Source: JABDIP01 sp965250245
GTDB taxonomy: Bacteria; Pseudomonadota; Alphaproteobacteria; DSM-16000; Inquilinaceae
DNA: 64,000 bases
Assembly (NCBI GenBank): GCA_965250245.1
Contig: OZ252296.1
Location: 5,022,001 to 5,086,000 of the forward strand
Reading direction: 5' to 3'
The notes under the pieces are model-generated. The model saw nothing but the letters and a program-made list of their open reading frames with translations, made no database searches and had not been told where the DNA came from. Positions 1-10,822 of this stretch are shown here, piece by piece (position 1 is the stretch's first letter; each line of letters begins with the position of its first letter). The position numbers were made by a program, and so were the translations under genes.

Positions 1-430
1 ACCGCTCCACCGCGACCGTATTGCCGGACTCGACCAGCATCATCTCCAGCCCGGTGCGGCGCGGCGCCCGGAAGGCGTCGGGTGCGGCCACCATCACCGG
101 CGCGCTCTTGTCCCGGCCGATGGCGGCCATGTCCAGCGCGGCCGGCAGGTTCGGGAACAGCTCGGCGAAGAACTCCAGCCGTAGGCGCCGATCCTGCTCG
201 GAGAAATGCTGCGAAAGCCGCGCCAGGGGCTCGGTCCAGCCGGTGGCCGGCCGCCCGTCGGCGTCCCGCGGCGGCGGCCTCGGCACGGCGAAGCTCATGA
301 AATAGTCGCGGCTGCCCGGCGACAGGAAGGCCTCGAAATCGCTTACGGTGCTGGCGCTGCGACCACGGCGGCCGACGGCGATGACATTCCCCGCCATGCG
401 GCCGAGCAGGCCAAGGTCGACCGCCGCCAT
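1..430 (-). CDS. GNAT-like N-acetyltransferase, N-terminal part (cut by window edge)
   Basis: Reading the minus strand from an ATG at 430 gives an open frame of about 143 codons that runs off the left edge without a stop. The visible protein has a SRDYFMSFAVP segment and then a helix containing LEFFAELFPNLPAALD, which resembles the N-terminal half of a family of GNAT acetyltransferases. The CoA-binding motif would lie outside the window, so the activity cannot be confirmed. It starts 6 bases after the stop of the upstream aminotransferase, so the two are probably co-transcribed. Confidence 0.55.
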   Translation of the reverse strand, partial: MAAVDLGLLGRMAGNVIAVGRRGRSASTVSDFEAFLSPGSRDYFMSFAVPRPPPRDADGRPATGWTEPLARLSQHFSEQDRRLRLEFFAELFPNLPAALDMAAIGRDKSAPVMVAAPDAFRAPRRTGLEMMLVESGNTVAVER

Positions 431-435
431 GGCCC

Positions 436-1614
436 CTACTTCAGGGCGGGCACCAGCCGCTCCATCGCCCGCCGCAACAGATCATGCGAGCCGCCGAAGC
501 AGATGCGCAAATAGCCTTCGCCGCCGGGGCCGAAGGCGCTGCCCGGGGCCAGGCCGACATTGGCGTCGTCGATCAGACGGATGGCCAGGGCCCGGCTGTC
601 CGGCTCGCCATCGACGGAGAAGAAGACGTAGAAGGCGCCGGTCGGGCGGTGGAAGCGCACCCGCGGCAATTCGGCGAGCGCGTCGCAGACGATGTCGCGG
701 CCGACCCGGCAGCTCTCGCGCAGCGCCGCCACGGTCTCGTCGCTGTTGATCGCCGCGATGGCGCCGAACTGCAGGAAGCTGGCGACGCCGGAGGTGTTGA
801 ACTGGATCAGGTTCTCGAAGACCTGCCCCAACTGCTCCGACGCCACGATCCAGCCGATCCGCCAGCCGGTCATGTGCCAGTTCTTCGAGAAGGTGTTGAC
901 CACCAGCAGCTTCTCGTCCGCCTCCATGATCTGGAGGAAGGACGGCGCGTGGTCGGCCTCGTAGGTCAGCCGGCCATAGACCTCGTCGGAGACGATCCAC
1001 AAATCGCGCTCGCGGGCGAAGTCGCGGATGCGGATCATGTCCTCGCGGCTGAGGGTCCAGCCGGTCGGGTTGCCCGGGGAGTTGATGAAGATCGCCTTGG
1101 TGCGCGGGCCGCAGGCCTCGAACAGCCGCTGCAGGTCGAGCGTCCAACCCGCGTCGGTCAGGGTCATGGCCACCGGCTTCGCAATGCCGCCGACCACCTG
1201 CACCGCCTCGAAGATGTTCGGCCAGACCGGCGAGACCATGGCCACTTCGTCGCCGGCATCGATGATCGCCTGCAGCGACACGAGGATCGCGCCCATGCCG
1301 CCGACGGTGACGAAGATGCGCTCGGCATCGACGGTCGTGCCGTAGGCCCGGTTCAGGTAATCGGCGATGCCCTGGCGCAGGGGCGGGATACCGCGCTGCC
1401 AGGTGTAGAAGGTCTCGCCGTCCAGCAACGCCTTGTGTGCCGCCTCGCCGATGAAGGGCGGCGTGGGCTGGTCGCCCTCGCCGATCCACAGCTGCAACAG
1501 GCCGGGCTTCTCGCGGCCATAATTGACGACCTCGACGATGCCGCTTTCCGGCAATCCTGAGATCGCCGGCCGCAGGCTCTGCATCAGATCCGGCGTCACA
1601 ACGCGGTTGTCCAT
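436..1614 (-). CDS. PLP-dependent class I/II aminotransferase
   Basis: This 392-residue protein has the fold-type I aminotransferase landmarks. NSPGNPTG lies at 178-185, the cofactor-contacting Asp and Tyr are in SDEVYG at 209-214, and the Schiff-base lysine is K244 in TFSKNWHMTGWR. The arginine of GWRIGW (R252) is expected to bind cofactor phosphate. The length is normal for aspartate-type aminotransferases, which transfer an amino group between an amino acid and a 2-oxoacid in the cytosol. The amino-acid substrate cannot be read from the sequence. It is the first gene of a probable two-gene unit with the partial acetyltransferase downstream. Confidence 0.9.
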   Translation of the reverse strand: MDNRVVTPDLMQSLRPAISGLPESGIVEVVNYGREKPGLLQLWIGEGDQPTPPFIGEAAHKALLDGETFYTWQRGIPPLRQGIADYLNRAYGTTVDAERIFVTVGGMGAILVSLQAIIDAGDEVAMVSPVWPNIFEAVQVVGGIAKPVAMTLTDAGWTLDLQRLFEACGPRTKAIFINSPGNPTGWTLSREDMIRIRDFARERDLWIVSDEVYGRLTYEADHAPSFLQIMEADEKLLVVNTFSKNWHMTGWRIGWIVASEQLGQVFENLIQFNTSGVASFLQFGAIAAINSDETVAALRESCRVGRDIVCDALAELPRVRFHRPTGAFYVFFSVDGEPDSRALAIRLIDDANVGLAPGSAFGPGGEGYLRICFGGSHDLLRRAMERLVPALK

Positions 1615-1708
1615 CGGTCGTTCTATCCCTGCCCGTGCCCGGCCGGCGAGAGTATCAGCCGGGCCGTCGGGCGGTAAGGGGCGAATTGTGTGGCGACAAA
1701 CGGTGCGG

Positions 1709-2101
1709 CTATCGGGCCAGGCGCCAGACGGCCAGGGCGCCGGCGGCCAGCGCCAGGGCGCCGTGGAGCTGCGGGCTTCGCGGCTTCAGGCCGTGGGCGA
1801 TGCGCACGAAATGCTCGCAGTTGAAGCTGAGCGCGTCGTAGCGGCGGCCGATCATGCGCCGGGCGCGATGGGCCACCTCCTCGCCCGGCATCTTGCTCAT
1901 CCGCTTGTGGATGCGGAAGGCGCGGCCGCCGGCGAAATCGGCCAGGGTCTCCTCGCGCACGCCGCGATGGGAATAGGAGTTGGAGATCACCGCCGGCATG
2001 CCGTCGATGCGCTGGTCGGTGACGATCCCGACATGCTCGATCACCCCGGCCCGCACGCCGATCACGGTCCCGGCCGGAAGAGAGACGTCGCGGTAATCCA
2101 T
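1709..2101 (-). CDS. LRAT-domain (NlpC/P60-like fold) protein with C-terminal hydrophobic tail
   Basis: This 130-residue protein matches the permuted papain-like LRAT/HRASLS group. A histidine lies near the start (H23 in IEHVGIV) and the catalytic cysteine sits in NCEHF (N94-F98). Members are thiol acyltransferases or phospholipases, and bacterial copies are largely uncharacterised. Residues 115-127 form a short hydrophobic segment ending in RLAR, which may anchor the protein in a membrane. It lies between two unrelated minus-strand genes with 77-94 base gaps, so it may be transcribed alone. The fold assignment is firmer than any substrate. Confidence 0.7.
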   Translation of the reverse strand: MDYRDVSLPAGTVIGVRAGVIEHVGIVTDQRIDGMPAVISNSYSHRGVREETLADFAGGRAFRIHKRMSKMPGEEVAHRARRMIGRRYDALSFNCEHFVRIAHGLKPRSPQLHGALALAAGALAVWRLAR

Positions 2102-2178
2102 CCTCGGCGCTCCTCTCTGGTTCCTGCGCTGTCCATTCTAGATGGGGCCGGCGGCGGCCGGGATCAATTTTGGGCTCG

Positions 2179-4131
<1,953 letters not shown>

Positions 4132-4246
4132 GCGCGCACTCCTTCGGCTGGGCGGCGGTCGGCGGGGGCACGATAGATCTGAGCCAGCCTAGCCAACCGC
4201 GCAACACACGCAACAACCACGTCCGCGTGACGGGGCCGTCAGGGCG

Positions 4247-5011
4247 TCAGGGCGCCCGGGCGGTCAGGGTCCAGACCCGATGGGGGACCGCGAGTGGTTC
4301 CTCAAGGAAATCGGCGGCCAGCATCGCGGCATGCTCGGCATCGAAGGCGGCGACGGCGTCCGGCGGCAGCGAGGCCGCGACCCCGGCACTGGCACGGATG
4401 CGCCCGCGCCAACCAGCATGGTCGTAAGCCACGGGGATGTCGAAGGAGAAGGTCTCGATGTCGCCGAACCTGGCCGCCGCCACGGGGCCGGCACACTCGG
4501 AGTGAAACCCGTCGCCGCCCGCGAAGGCCCAGCCGGGATTGTGCTTCAGGATCAGCCGTTCGGTCGCCTCGACCACATTGCCCGGCAGCGGCAGCCAGTC
4601 GAAATGGCCGATCACCAGCCGGCCGCCGGGGACAAGCACCCGCCGGATCTCGGCGGCGGCGCGATCGCCGTCGAACCAGTGCCAGCACTGCCCGGCCGTG
4701 ACCACGTCGGCGGAGCCCGGCTTGAGTCCGGTCGCCTCCGCCCGACCTTCGACATAGCGCACTGAAACGCCGGCGGCCCGGTCCAGAGCTTCCGCCTCGG
4801 CCCGCAATGCCGACGACGGGTCAACGCCGATCACCGTGCAGCCCCGCAGCGCGAAGCCGCGTGCCACCGTCCCGGTGCCGGTGCCGAGGTCGGCCAGCCG
4901 GTCGCCGGCGCGCACCACGCCATCGGCCATCAGCCGGTCGAAGAACCGGTCCGGAAAGCCGGCACGGTGCCGCGCGTAATCACCGGCGGTGCGGCCGAAA
5001 TCGATGGTCAT
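4247..5011 (-). CDS. Class I SAM-dependent methyltransferase
   Basis: This 254-residue cytosolic protein has a Rossmann-type methyltransferase domain. Motif I is LADLGTGTGTVAR at about 41-53, followed by the acidic end of strand 2 in VIGVDPS. A TAGQCWHWFD segment and the VLVPGGRLVIGH motif follow, as in the UbiE/YcgJ-like group. The start MTIDFGRTAGDYARHR is typical of this group. The substrate is unknown. The upstream 290 bases carry a palindromic repeat. Confidence 0.85.
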   Translation of the reverse strand: MTIDFGRTAGDYARHRAGFPDRFFDRLMADGVVRAGDRLADLGTGTGTVARGFALRGCTVIGVDPSSALRAEAEALDRAAGVSVRYVEGRAEATGLKPGSADVVTAGQCWHWFDGDRAAAEIRRVLVPGGRLVIGHFDWLPLPGNVVEATERLILKHNPGWAFAGGDGFHSECAGPVAAARFGDIETFSFDIPVAYDHAGWRGRIRASAGVAASLPPDAVAAFDAEHAAMLAADFLEEPLAVPHRVWTLTARAP

Positions 5012-5069
5012 CGGGGCGCCTCATCGTGCTCGGGCATCGCAGGGTAGCGCATTCTCCCAGGTCCGCTCT

Positions 5070-5191
5070 GCCCTCACCCGGCTCGCATTCGCTCGCCACC
5101 CTCTCCCAGGGGGAGAGGGTAATGAATGACGGCCGCGACAACCCTCTCCCTCTGGGAGAGGGTGGCGAGCGGACGCGAGCCGGGTGAGGGC
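5070..5191. repeat. Palindromic intergenic repeat with nested hairpins
   Basis: Two near-complementary arms of about 50 bases (5070-5120 and 5142-5191) flank a 20-base spacer. Each arm begins or ends with GCCCTCACCCGGCTCGC or its complement, and contains its own short hairpin built on CCCTCTCCC and GGGAGAGGG. This is the architecture of REP/BIME-like non-coding repeats common in proteobacterial intergenic regions. It occupies most of the 290-base gap between divergent genes. RNA from it would fold strongly. Confidence 0.8.
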
Positions 5192-5301
5192 GGGGCTGGA
5201 CCATCCGCTCGCGGGGCTTCCGCCATTCCGCCCGCTGGCATTCCGCGAGGGAATGCGTATGGTGTCGGCGTCCAGGAACCGGGCCGAATCAGGAGGCCCC
5301 C

Positions 5302-6006
5302 ATGGTCGATGTGATCGCCTTCGACGGCGACGACACGCTCTGGCACAACGAGACGCTGTTCTCGGTCACCCAGGAGAAATTCCGCGCCCTGCTGCGGCCC
5401 TATGTGGCCGAGGCGGATATCGACGGCTCGCTGCTGGCGACGGAGAAGCGCAACCTCGCCCTGTTCGGCTACGGCATCAAGGGCTTCACCCTGTCGATGA
5501 TCGAGACGGCGATCGAGGTCTCCGAGCGGCGGGTCACGGCGGCGGAAATCCAAACGATCATCGATCACGGCAAGGCGATGCTGGACCATCCGGTCGAGCT
5601 GCTGGACGGCGTGGAGGAGGTCGTAGCATCCCTGCGCGACGTCTACCGGCTGATGCTGATCACCAAGGGCGATTTGTTCGACCAGGAGAGCAAGATCGCC
5701 CGGTCCGGCCTGGCCGAGCAGTTCTGGAAGATCGAGATCGTCTCGGAGAAGGACCCGGAGACCTATCGCCGCGTCCTGGCCAGCCACGACATCGACCCGG
5801 AGGCGTTCCTAATGGTCGGCAACTCGGTGCGGTCCGACATCCTGCCGGTGCTGGAGATCGGCGGCCGGGCCGTGCACATCCCCTATCACGTGACCTGGGA
5901 GCATGAGCACGCCGACCCGCTGGCCGCTGCCGCCAACAGCTTCCGCACCCTGGATAGCGTTTACGAACTGCCGACCATTCTGCGCGACATCGCCGCCGAG
6001 GCCTGA
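5302..6006 (+). CDS. HAD-superfamily hydrolase
   Basis: This 234-residue protein has the HAD phosphatase motifs. Motif I is FDGDDTLW with nucleophile D8 and acid/base D10. Motif II is the threonine of LMLITKGD. The acidic motif IV is in VGNSVRSDILP. The insert between motif I and motif II is helical, as in C1-cap HAD enzymes. These usually dephosphorylate small metabolites in the cytosol, and the substrate cannot be inferred here. AGGAGG precedes the ATG at 5302. It is followed after 101 bases by the AAA+ module on the same strand. Confidence 0.85.
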   Translation: MVDVIAFDGDDTLWHNETLFSVTQEKFRALLRPYVAEADIDGSLLATEKRNLALFGYGIKGFTLSMIETAIEVSERRVTAAEIQTIIDHGKAMLDHPVELLDGVEEVVASLRDVYRLMLITKGDLFDQESKIARSGLAEQFWKIEIVSEKDPETYRRVLASHDIDPEAFLMVGNSVRSDILPVLEIGGRAVHIPYHVTWEHEHADPLAAAANSFRTLDSVYELPTILRDIAAEA

Positions 6007-6107
6007 CCGCGATCCGCTGTGACGTTTGGCGTGTCTGCAACCGGGCGCCGTGCTAGTAAGCCTGCGGGCCGGGGGATCACCGGCAGGGCTCTCGGGACCA
6101 CCACCTG

Positions 6108-7451
6108 ATGGACGATGCAACGCTGCAATCGCTGAAGGACGCCCTGGCGGCAACGCCGGACAATCAGCGTCTCCGGCTGGTGCTGGTCGGCGCCCTGCTC
6201 GACCGCGGCGACGCCGATGGCGCGTTCGATCTGGTGCGCGACATCGCGGCCAGTGATCTGACGTCGGAGGAGGACCGGCTGGCCGCCGCCCGCGCCTGCC
6301 TGGAGGCCGATGAGCCAGAACGCGGCCTGGATTTCGCCGGCGGCGACTCGCCGGAGGCCGGGATCTTGAGGGCCCGCTGCCTGCTGGCCCTGGAACGGGA
6401 GGCAGAGGGCCGGGACGCCTATACCGACGCGGTGGCGCGCAACCCGACGCTGGAAGACCGCGAGCTGCGCGCCCTGCTGTTCGCCAATGTCGCGGAATCC
6501 GCGGGACCGTCAGGGCCGCGGCTGCGGGTCATCTCCAATGACGACACCGATGCGGACGAGCTCGACCGGGTGCTGGAACCGGCGCAGCCGCGGGCAACTT
6601 TCGCCGATGTGGGCGGTCTGGACACGGTGAAGGAGCAGATCCGCCGCAAGATCATCCTGCCCTACCAGAAACCATCGCTGTTCAAGAGCTTCAAGAAGCG
6701 GCTGGGCGGCGGCATCCTGATGTACGGGCCACCGGGATGCGGCAAGACCCTGCTGGCCCGGGCGACCGCCGGCGAATGCGAGGCGGAATTCCTCAACGTC
6801 GCGATCTCCGACGTGCTGGACATGTATATCGGCGAGTCCGAACGCAAGCTGCACGCCCTGTTCCAGCGCGCCCGGACCAAGACCCCGAGCGTGCTGTTCT
6901 TCGACGAGCTCGAGGCGCTCGGCGGCAAGCGGCAGTATTCCCGCGAGGGCACCTCGTCCAAGCTGGTCAGCCAATTCCTGTCCGAGATGGACGGATTCGC
7001 CCAGGACAACAAGGGCGTGCTGGTGCTGGGCGCCACCAACGTGCCCTGGGCCGTCGACCCGGCCTTCCGCCGGCCGGGCCGGTTCGACCGGGTACAGTTC
7101 GTGCCGCCGCCGGACCGTCCGGCCCGTGAGACGATCCTGAGGCTGTTGCTGGCCGACCGCCCGCTGGCCAATACGATCGACACCGGCTTCCTGGTGAACC
7201 AGACCTCGGGCTTCTCCGGCGCCGATCTTGAGAACGTGGTGGAGACGGCCGCCGACCTGGCCATCGAGGCCTCGCTGGATGCGGGCGCGGAGGTGCCGCT
7301 GGACGACACGCTGCTGCGCCGCGCCCTGAAGGAGGTCAAGCCGACCACGGTGGAATGGCTCAGCACGGCGCGTAACTACGCCCGCTACGCCAACGAGGCG
7401 GGGCAGTATGACGATGTCCTCGCCTTCCTCGACAAGCACGGGAAGTCCTGA
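6108..7451 (+). CDS. AAA+ ATPase (SpoVK/Ycf46/Vps4-like) with N-terminal TPR-like region
   Basis: This is a 447-residue ATPase. Residues 1-130 are helical and TPR-like. The AAA domain starts at the FADVGGLD segment (165-172) and has Walker A GPPGCGKT (207-214), a pore-loop-like MYIGES (239-244) and Walker B LFFDE (263-267). Sensor 1 is ATN (309-311), and arginine-finger candidates lie in RRPGRF. A C-terminal helical lid follows. Single-ring AAA+ proteins of this type remodel or thread other proteins. The stop overlaps the next ATG (TGATG), so it is translationally coupled to a membrane protein and then a TPR protein. The target is unknown. Confidence 0.85.
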   Translation: MDDATLQSLKDALAATPDNQRLRLVLVGALLDRGDADGAFDLVRDIAASDLTSEEDRLAAARACLEADEPERGLDFAGGDSPEAGILRARCLLALEREAEGRDAYTDAVARNPTLEDRELRALLFANVAESAGPSGPRLRVISNDDTDADELDRVLEPAQPRATFADVGGLDTVKEQIRRKIILPYQKPSLFKSFKKRLGGGILMYGPPGCGKTLLARATAGECEAEFLNVAISDVLDMYIGESERKLHALFQRARTKTPSVLFFDELEALGGKRQYSREGTSSKLVSQFLSEMDGFAQDNKGVLVLGATNVPWAVDPAFRRPGRFDRVQFVPPPDRPARETILRLLLADRPLANTIDTGFLVNQTSGFSGADLENVVETAADLAIEASLDAGAEVPLDDTLLRRALKEVKPTTVEWLSTARNYARYANEAGQYDDVLAFLDKHGKS

Positions 7452-7924
7452 TGCCCGGCGCCACCTATCGCATCATCGACGAGCCGGCCCCCAGCGGGCT
7501 GGCGAAGTTCGCCGTCAATCCGGTCTGGCCGTTCTTCGCGCTGATGTTCGCCGGCGCCTGGCTGGCCTACCCCTGGTGGATCCTGAACGGCTTCGCCACC
7601 GGCAGCCCGAGCCGGTTCAAGACCATCGGTCTGGTGGTCGCCGCGGTGCTGGGCACCGGAATCCTGCTGGCCGCATTCAGCTTCCTCGCGGGCAATCTCG
7701 TGATCACCCACAGCAACGCGCCCTATGTCTCGCTGGTCTTCCCGGTGTTCAAGATCGCCATGGGCTATTGGCTCTACGTGACCCAGTCCCAGACCTTCGA
7801 GATCTACGAGTACTATGGCGGCCTGGTGAAGAACGGCATGCCCTTCGTCTTCATCGGCTACCTGCTGCGCCGGCCGCTGTTGGAATTCCTGCCCTCGGGC
7901 AGCCTCCAGGTCCTGGTGTCTTAA
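7451..7924 (+). CDS. Polytopic membrane protein of the AAA+/TPR module, unknown function
   Basis: This 157-residue protein has about four hydrophobic segments, at roughly 25-50, 55-80, 95-115 and 130-150. The segments carry small and aromatic residues but no catalytic motif that I recognise. The start codon overlaps the stop of the AAA+ gene, and the stop lies 1 base before the next start. It is therefore probably the membrane partner of the ATPase and the TPR protein. I do not recognise the family. Confidence 0.75.
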   Translation: MPGATYRIIDEPAPSGLAKFAVNPVWPFFALMFAGAWLAYPWWILNGFATGSPSRFKTIGLVVAAVLGTGILLAAFSFLAGNLVITHSNAPYVSLVFPVFKIAMGYWLYVTQSQTFEIYEYYGGLVKNGMPFVFIGYLLRRPLLEFLPSGSLQVLVS

Positions 7925-7925
7925 G

Positions 7926-8858
7926 ATGAACGGCGACCACGCAGACCGGCTGATGGAACAGGCGCTGATCCATTTCCGCCACGGCAACGTCCCGGCGGCG
8001 ATCGAGACCCTGCGCCACTGCCTGAGCCTGGACCCGGACTGGGCCATGGCGCATGCCCTGCTGGCGACCTGCCTCTACAACCAGAAACGCCTCCACGCCG
8101 CCGGCCACGAGGCCATGCTGGCGCTGGCCGCCGACCCGACGGAGCCCTTCGCGCACATGGCGGCGGCGCTGGTCGCCTTCGGCAAGCGCGAGTTCCGCAC
8201 CGCCTGGCGCCATCTGGAGGAAGTCCTGGCGGCCAATCCCGAGCATGTCGAGGCCTACCTGCTGCTGGCCGAGATCGCACGGGCGACCCGTCGGCACCAG
8301 GAGATCCTGCCGATTTTGGAGACGGCGCTGGGCTATGAGCCGGACAACCCGGAGGTATTGGCGGCTCTGGGCGAGCATCACCGCGGCAACGGCAATCGCG
8401 AGGCCGCCGACGCGCTGGCGCGCCAGGCGCTGGGGCTGAACGCGCAATCGGTGAGCGCGCTTGTGCTCATGGGCCGTCTTGCGCTGGATCGCGGCGACAT
8501 CCAGGACGCCCGCTCCCACGCCGTCTCGGCGCTCTGCCAGGATCCCAACGATATTGGCGCGCTTTACCTGCTGGTCGCGGTCAAGACCCGGCAGAGCCTG
8601 CTCTTCGGGCTGTGGTGGCGCTACCATTCCTGGCTGGAGAAGATGGGCACCACGCGGGCGATCCTGGTGCTGCTGCTGGCCTTCGTCGGCTATCGGATCG
8701 GCACCGTCTATGCCACCGAGACCGACGCGCCCTTCCTGGCGCTGGGCATGAGCCTGGTGTGGATCGGATTTGCGATCTACACCTGGGTCGGGCCGGCCAT
8801 CTTTAACAAGCAGCTCAAGAAAGAGCTGGAGACCGTCCAGCTTGCGCAGACCTTCTGA
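7926..8858 (+). CDS. TPR protein with C-terminal membrane segments
   Basis: This 310-residue protein has about six tetratricopeptide-like helical repeats over residues 1-215. Two hydrophobic segments follow at about 243-262 and 270-292. The repeats contain the usual A/G and L/Y spacing, for example YLLLAEIARATRRH. The C-terminal anchors suggest a cytoplasmic scaffold attached to the inner membrane. It is the third gene of a tightly spaced unit with an AAA+ ATPase and a small membrane protein. Its 3' end faces the cyclase gene with only 18 bases between stops. Confidence 0.8.
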   Translation: MNGDHADRLMEQALIHFRHGNVPAAIETLRHCLSLDPDWAMAHALLATCLYNQKRLHAAGHEAMLALAADPTEPFAHMAAALVAFGKREFRTAWRHLEEVLAANPEHVEAYLLLAEIARATRRHQEILPILETALGYEPDNPEVLAALGEHHRGNGNREAADALARQALGLNAQSVSALVLMGRLALDRGDIQDARSHAVSALCQDPNDIGALYLLVAVKTRQSLLFGLWWRYHSWLEKMGTTRAILVLLLAFVGYRIGTVYATETDAPFLALGMSLVWIGFAIYTWVGPAIFNKQLKKELETVQLAQTF

Positions 8859-8876
8859 CGGTCCGGCCACACCGTC

Positions 8877-10133
8877 CTAGTAACGCATGCTCTCCACGAC
8901 CCGACCGGCGATGGCGGCGTCAACGGTGAACAGCTCCTGCGGTTGACCGATGCCCCGCAGGCGGTGACGGCCGACAGACCGAAACTCCGCCGCGGCCCCG
9001 GCCCCTTCGACAAAGGCACCGGAGATCAGCAAGGGGCAGTCCAGGGCGCCGCACAAGGCTTCCATGCGGCTGGCGGCATTGACCGCCGGGCCGATGACGG
9101 TGAAGTCCAGCCGCCGGGTCGAGCCGACATTGCCGTACAGCACGTCGCCCAGATGCAGGGCGATGCCGAGCGTCATCACCGGCTGACCGTCCGCCGATCT
9201 CTGTGCGTTCAATGAAGCGTTCGCCTCGAAGGCCTGTGCCGCCGCCGCCAGGGCCTGGGCGCAGGCCGGCGCGGGACCGTCCTCGCCCAGCGCGAAAGTC
9301 GCCAGCAGGCCGTCGCCGAGGAACTTCAGCACCTGACCGCCATTGGCGTCGACCGGGTCGGCCAGCGCCGCCAGATAGGCGTTGAGCATCGGCACCAGCG
9401 CGGCGCGATCGACTGTGTCGGACAGAGCGGTAAAGCCGCGCAGATCGGCGAACAGGATCGCCGAGTCGATCACCTGGACATGGCCGCGACGGATCTCGCC
9501 ATCGAGGACCCGGGCGCCGGCATCCGGCCCCAGATAGGTCGCCATCACGGTCTGGGCGATCTCGACATCCAGGGCCGTCCGGACCGCGAGGCCGAAGGCC
9601 GGCTGCACCTGCTTCAGCGCGGCGATGTCGGCCTCGGTAAAGCCGCCCGGCCGGTCCGTCACCCAGGAGGCGAGCATGCCGGCCTTGGCGGGCATCCCGG
9701 CCTTCACCTGCGACGGCGCGCCCCCGCCGAAACCGAACAGAGACCCCTGCGCCATGTAGTCGGTGCCGCCCATCTCGCGGAACTCGCCAAGGACCGGATA
9801 GGTCGCGACATCGGTGGTGTCGTCGAGGCGGTGCCGAATAAATCCTGTTTCACCGCGAACGAGCGGCTGCAACGGGCTCTGCTGCCAAATCGGACGCTGG
9901 TCGGTGTCGTGCTCGTAACGGTCCCGGGCTTCCAGACCCCGCCCGCGCCGCCAGGTGAAGCCGACGGCGGCGAATTCCGGATGCAGGGTGGTGGCCGAGA
10001 TATGGCCGCGCAGCAGCGGAATGCCGATCTCGACGAGTCGGTCCGCGCAGCCTTCCAGCAGGATGTCGACCGGCGTGGCCAGGAGTGCCCGGTCCATCAG
10101 CCAGTCGCAGACCGGACGCGGGTCGGCGGTCAC
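8877..10133 (-). CDS. Class III adenylate/guanylate cyclase
   Basis: This 418-residue protein has a C-terminal class III nucleotide cyclase domain from about 220. The first metal-binding aspartate is in ILFADLRGF and the second in KFLGDGLLATF. A GPAVNAASR motif follows, where the asparagine and arginine bind ribose and stabilise the transition state. The N-terminal 200 residues form an undefined sensor region without membrane segments. The start is GTG at 10133 and overlaps the DUF971 stop (GTGA), so translation is coupled. cAMP is the likelier product, but substrate choice cannot be settled by eye. Confidence 0.87.
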   Translation of the reverse strand: MTADPRPVCDWLMDRALLATPVDILLEGCADRLVEIGIPLLRGHISATTLHPEFAAVGFTWRRGRGLEARDRYEHDTDQRPIWQQSPLQPLVRGETGFIRHRLDDTTDVATYPVLGEFREMGGTDYMAQGSLFGFGGGAPSQVKAGMPAKAGMLASWVTDRPGGFTEADIAALKQVQPAFGLAVRTALDVEIAQTVMATYLGPDAGARVLDGEIRRGHVQVIDSAILFADLRGFTALSDTVDRAALVPMLNAYLAALADPVDANGGQVLKFLGDGLLATFALGEDGPAPACAQALAAAAQAFEANASLNAQRSADGQPVMTLGIALHLGDVLYGNVGSTRRLDFTVIGPAVNAASRMEALCGALDCPLLISGAFVEGAGAAAEFRSVGRHRLRGIGQPQELFTVDAAIAGRVVESMRY

Positions 10134-10507
10134 GGGTCTCGCCCCAGCCCGCGCTCTTCCAGCGCCTTCAGATAGGCCTCCCAGGTCGAGTCCTGGTCGC
10201 GGCCCAGCGTGTAGAGGTACTGCCAGGAGAACAGCCCGGTGGAGTGCCCGTCGTCGAAGACGATCCGCACCGCGTAATTGCCGACCGGCTCCAGCCGGGC
10301 GATGCCGACATCACGCTTGCCGCCGACGATCTGCTTCTGGCTCGGGCCATGGCCCTGCACCTCGGCCGACGGGCTTTCGACGCGCAGCAGCTCGGCCGGA
10401 TAGGAGAACCGGGCGCCATTGTCGAAATCGACTTCGAGCCGCTTCTCGGCGGTCTTCAGCCGGATTTCGACCGGCCAGAATTCGGTGCCGGGGCCATCGG
10501 ATGGCAT
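10130..10507 (-). CDS. DUF971 (gamma-butyrobetaine hydroxylase-like N-terminal domain) protein
   Basis: I choose the ATG at 10507, giving about 125 residues. An upstream ATG at 10555 is in frame but lies inside the Trm112 gene. The sequence begins EFWPVEIRLKTAEKRLEVDF and continues with FSYPAELLRVESPSAEVQGHG. It ends with the YAVRIVFDDGHSTGLFSWQYL block that defines DUF971. In other proteobacteria such small proteins are linked to iron-sulfur or Mrp/ApbC functions, but the role is not established. The gene starts 8 bases after the Trm112 stop and its own stop overlaps the cyclase start. Confidence 0.85.
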   Translation of the reverse strand: MPSDGPGTEFWPVEIRLKTAEKRLEVDFDNGARFSYPAELLRVESPSAEVQGHGPSQKQIVGGKRDVGIARLEPVGNYAVRIVFDDGHSTGLFSWQYLYTLGRDQDSTWEAYLKALEERGLGRDP

Positions 10508-10514
10508 GGCCGGA

Positions 10515-10727
10515 CTAGCGCTCGGCGTCGGCGTCGAGCGGCCGTGCCTCGTCAACCAGCATGATCGGGATGCCGTCGCGGATCGGATAGGCCAGCCGGG
10601 CCTGGTCGCTGATCAACTCCTGCGCGCTCGAATCATAGCGCAGCGGGCCCTTGGTCAGCGGGCAGACCAGGATTTCCAGCAGCTTGGGATCGACCTTGGC
10701 GGTGCCCGCAGGGCTGGTTTCGTTCAT
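10515..10727 (-). CDS. Trm112 family protein
   Basis: This 70-residue protein has the bacterial Trm112-like pattern. LLEILVCPLTKGPLRY at the start is followed by QELISDQARLAYPIRDGIPIML. Only one cysteine remains, so the zinc ribbon of eukaryotic Trm112 is not complete; this is common in bacteria. Trm112 proteins are activating platforms for methyltransferases. It lies between a LON-domain gene and DUF971 in a same-strand series. Confidence 0.9.
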   Translation of the reverse strand: MNETSPAGTAKVDPKLLEILVCPLTKGPLRYDSSAQELISDQARLAYPIRDGIPIMLVDEARPLDADAER

Positions 10728-10822
10728 GGCGGCGCTCTCTCGTCCCGTGCGGCGGACCTGCCGCCGCGTCGATGTGGATCATAAATCGCCTTGTGCGCCC
10801 TTGGGAGGGCAATCCGGGCCCA

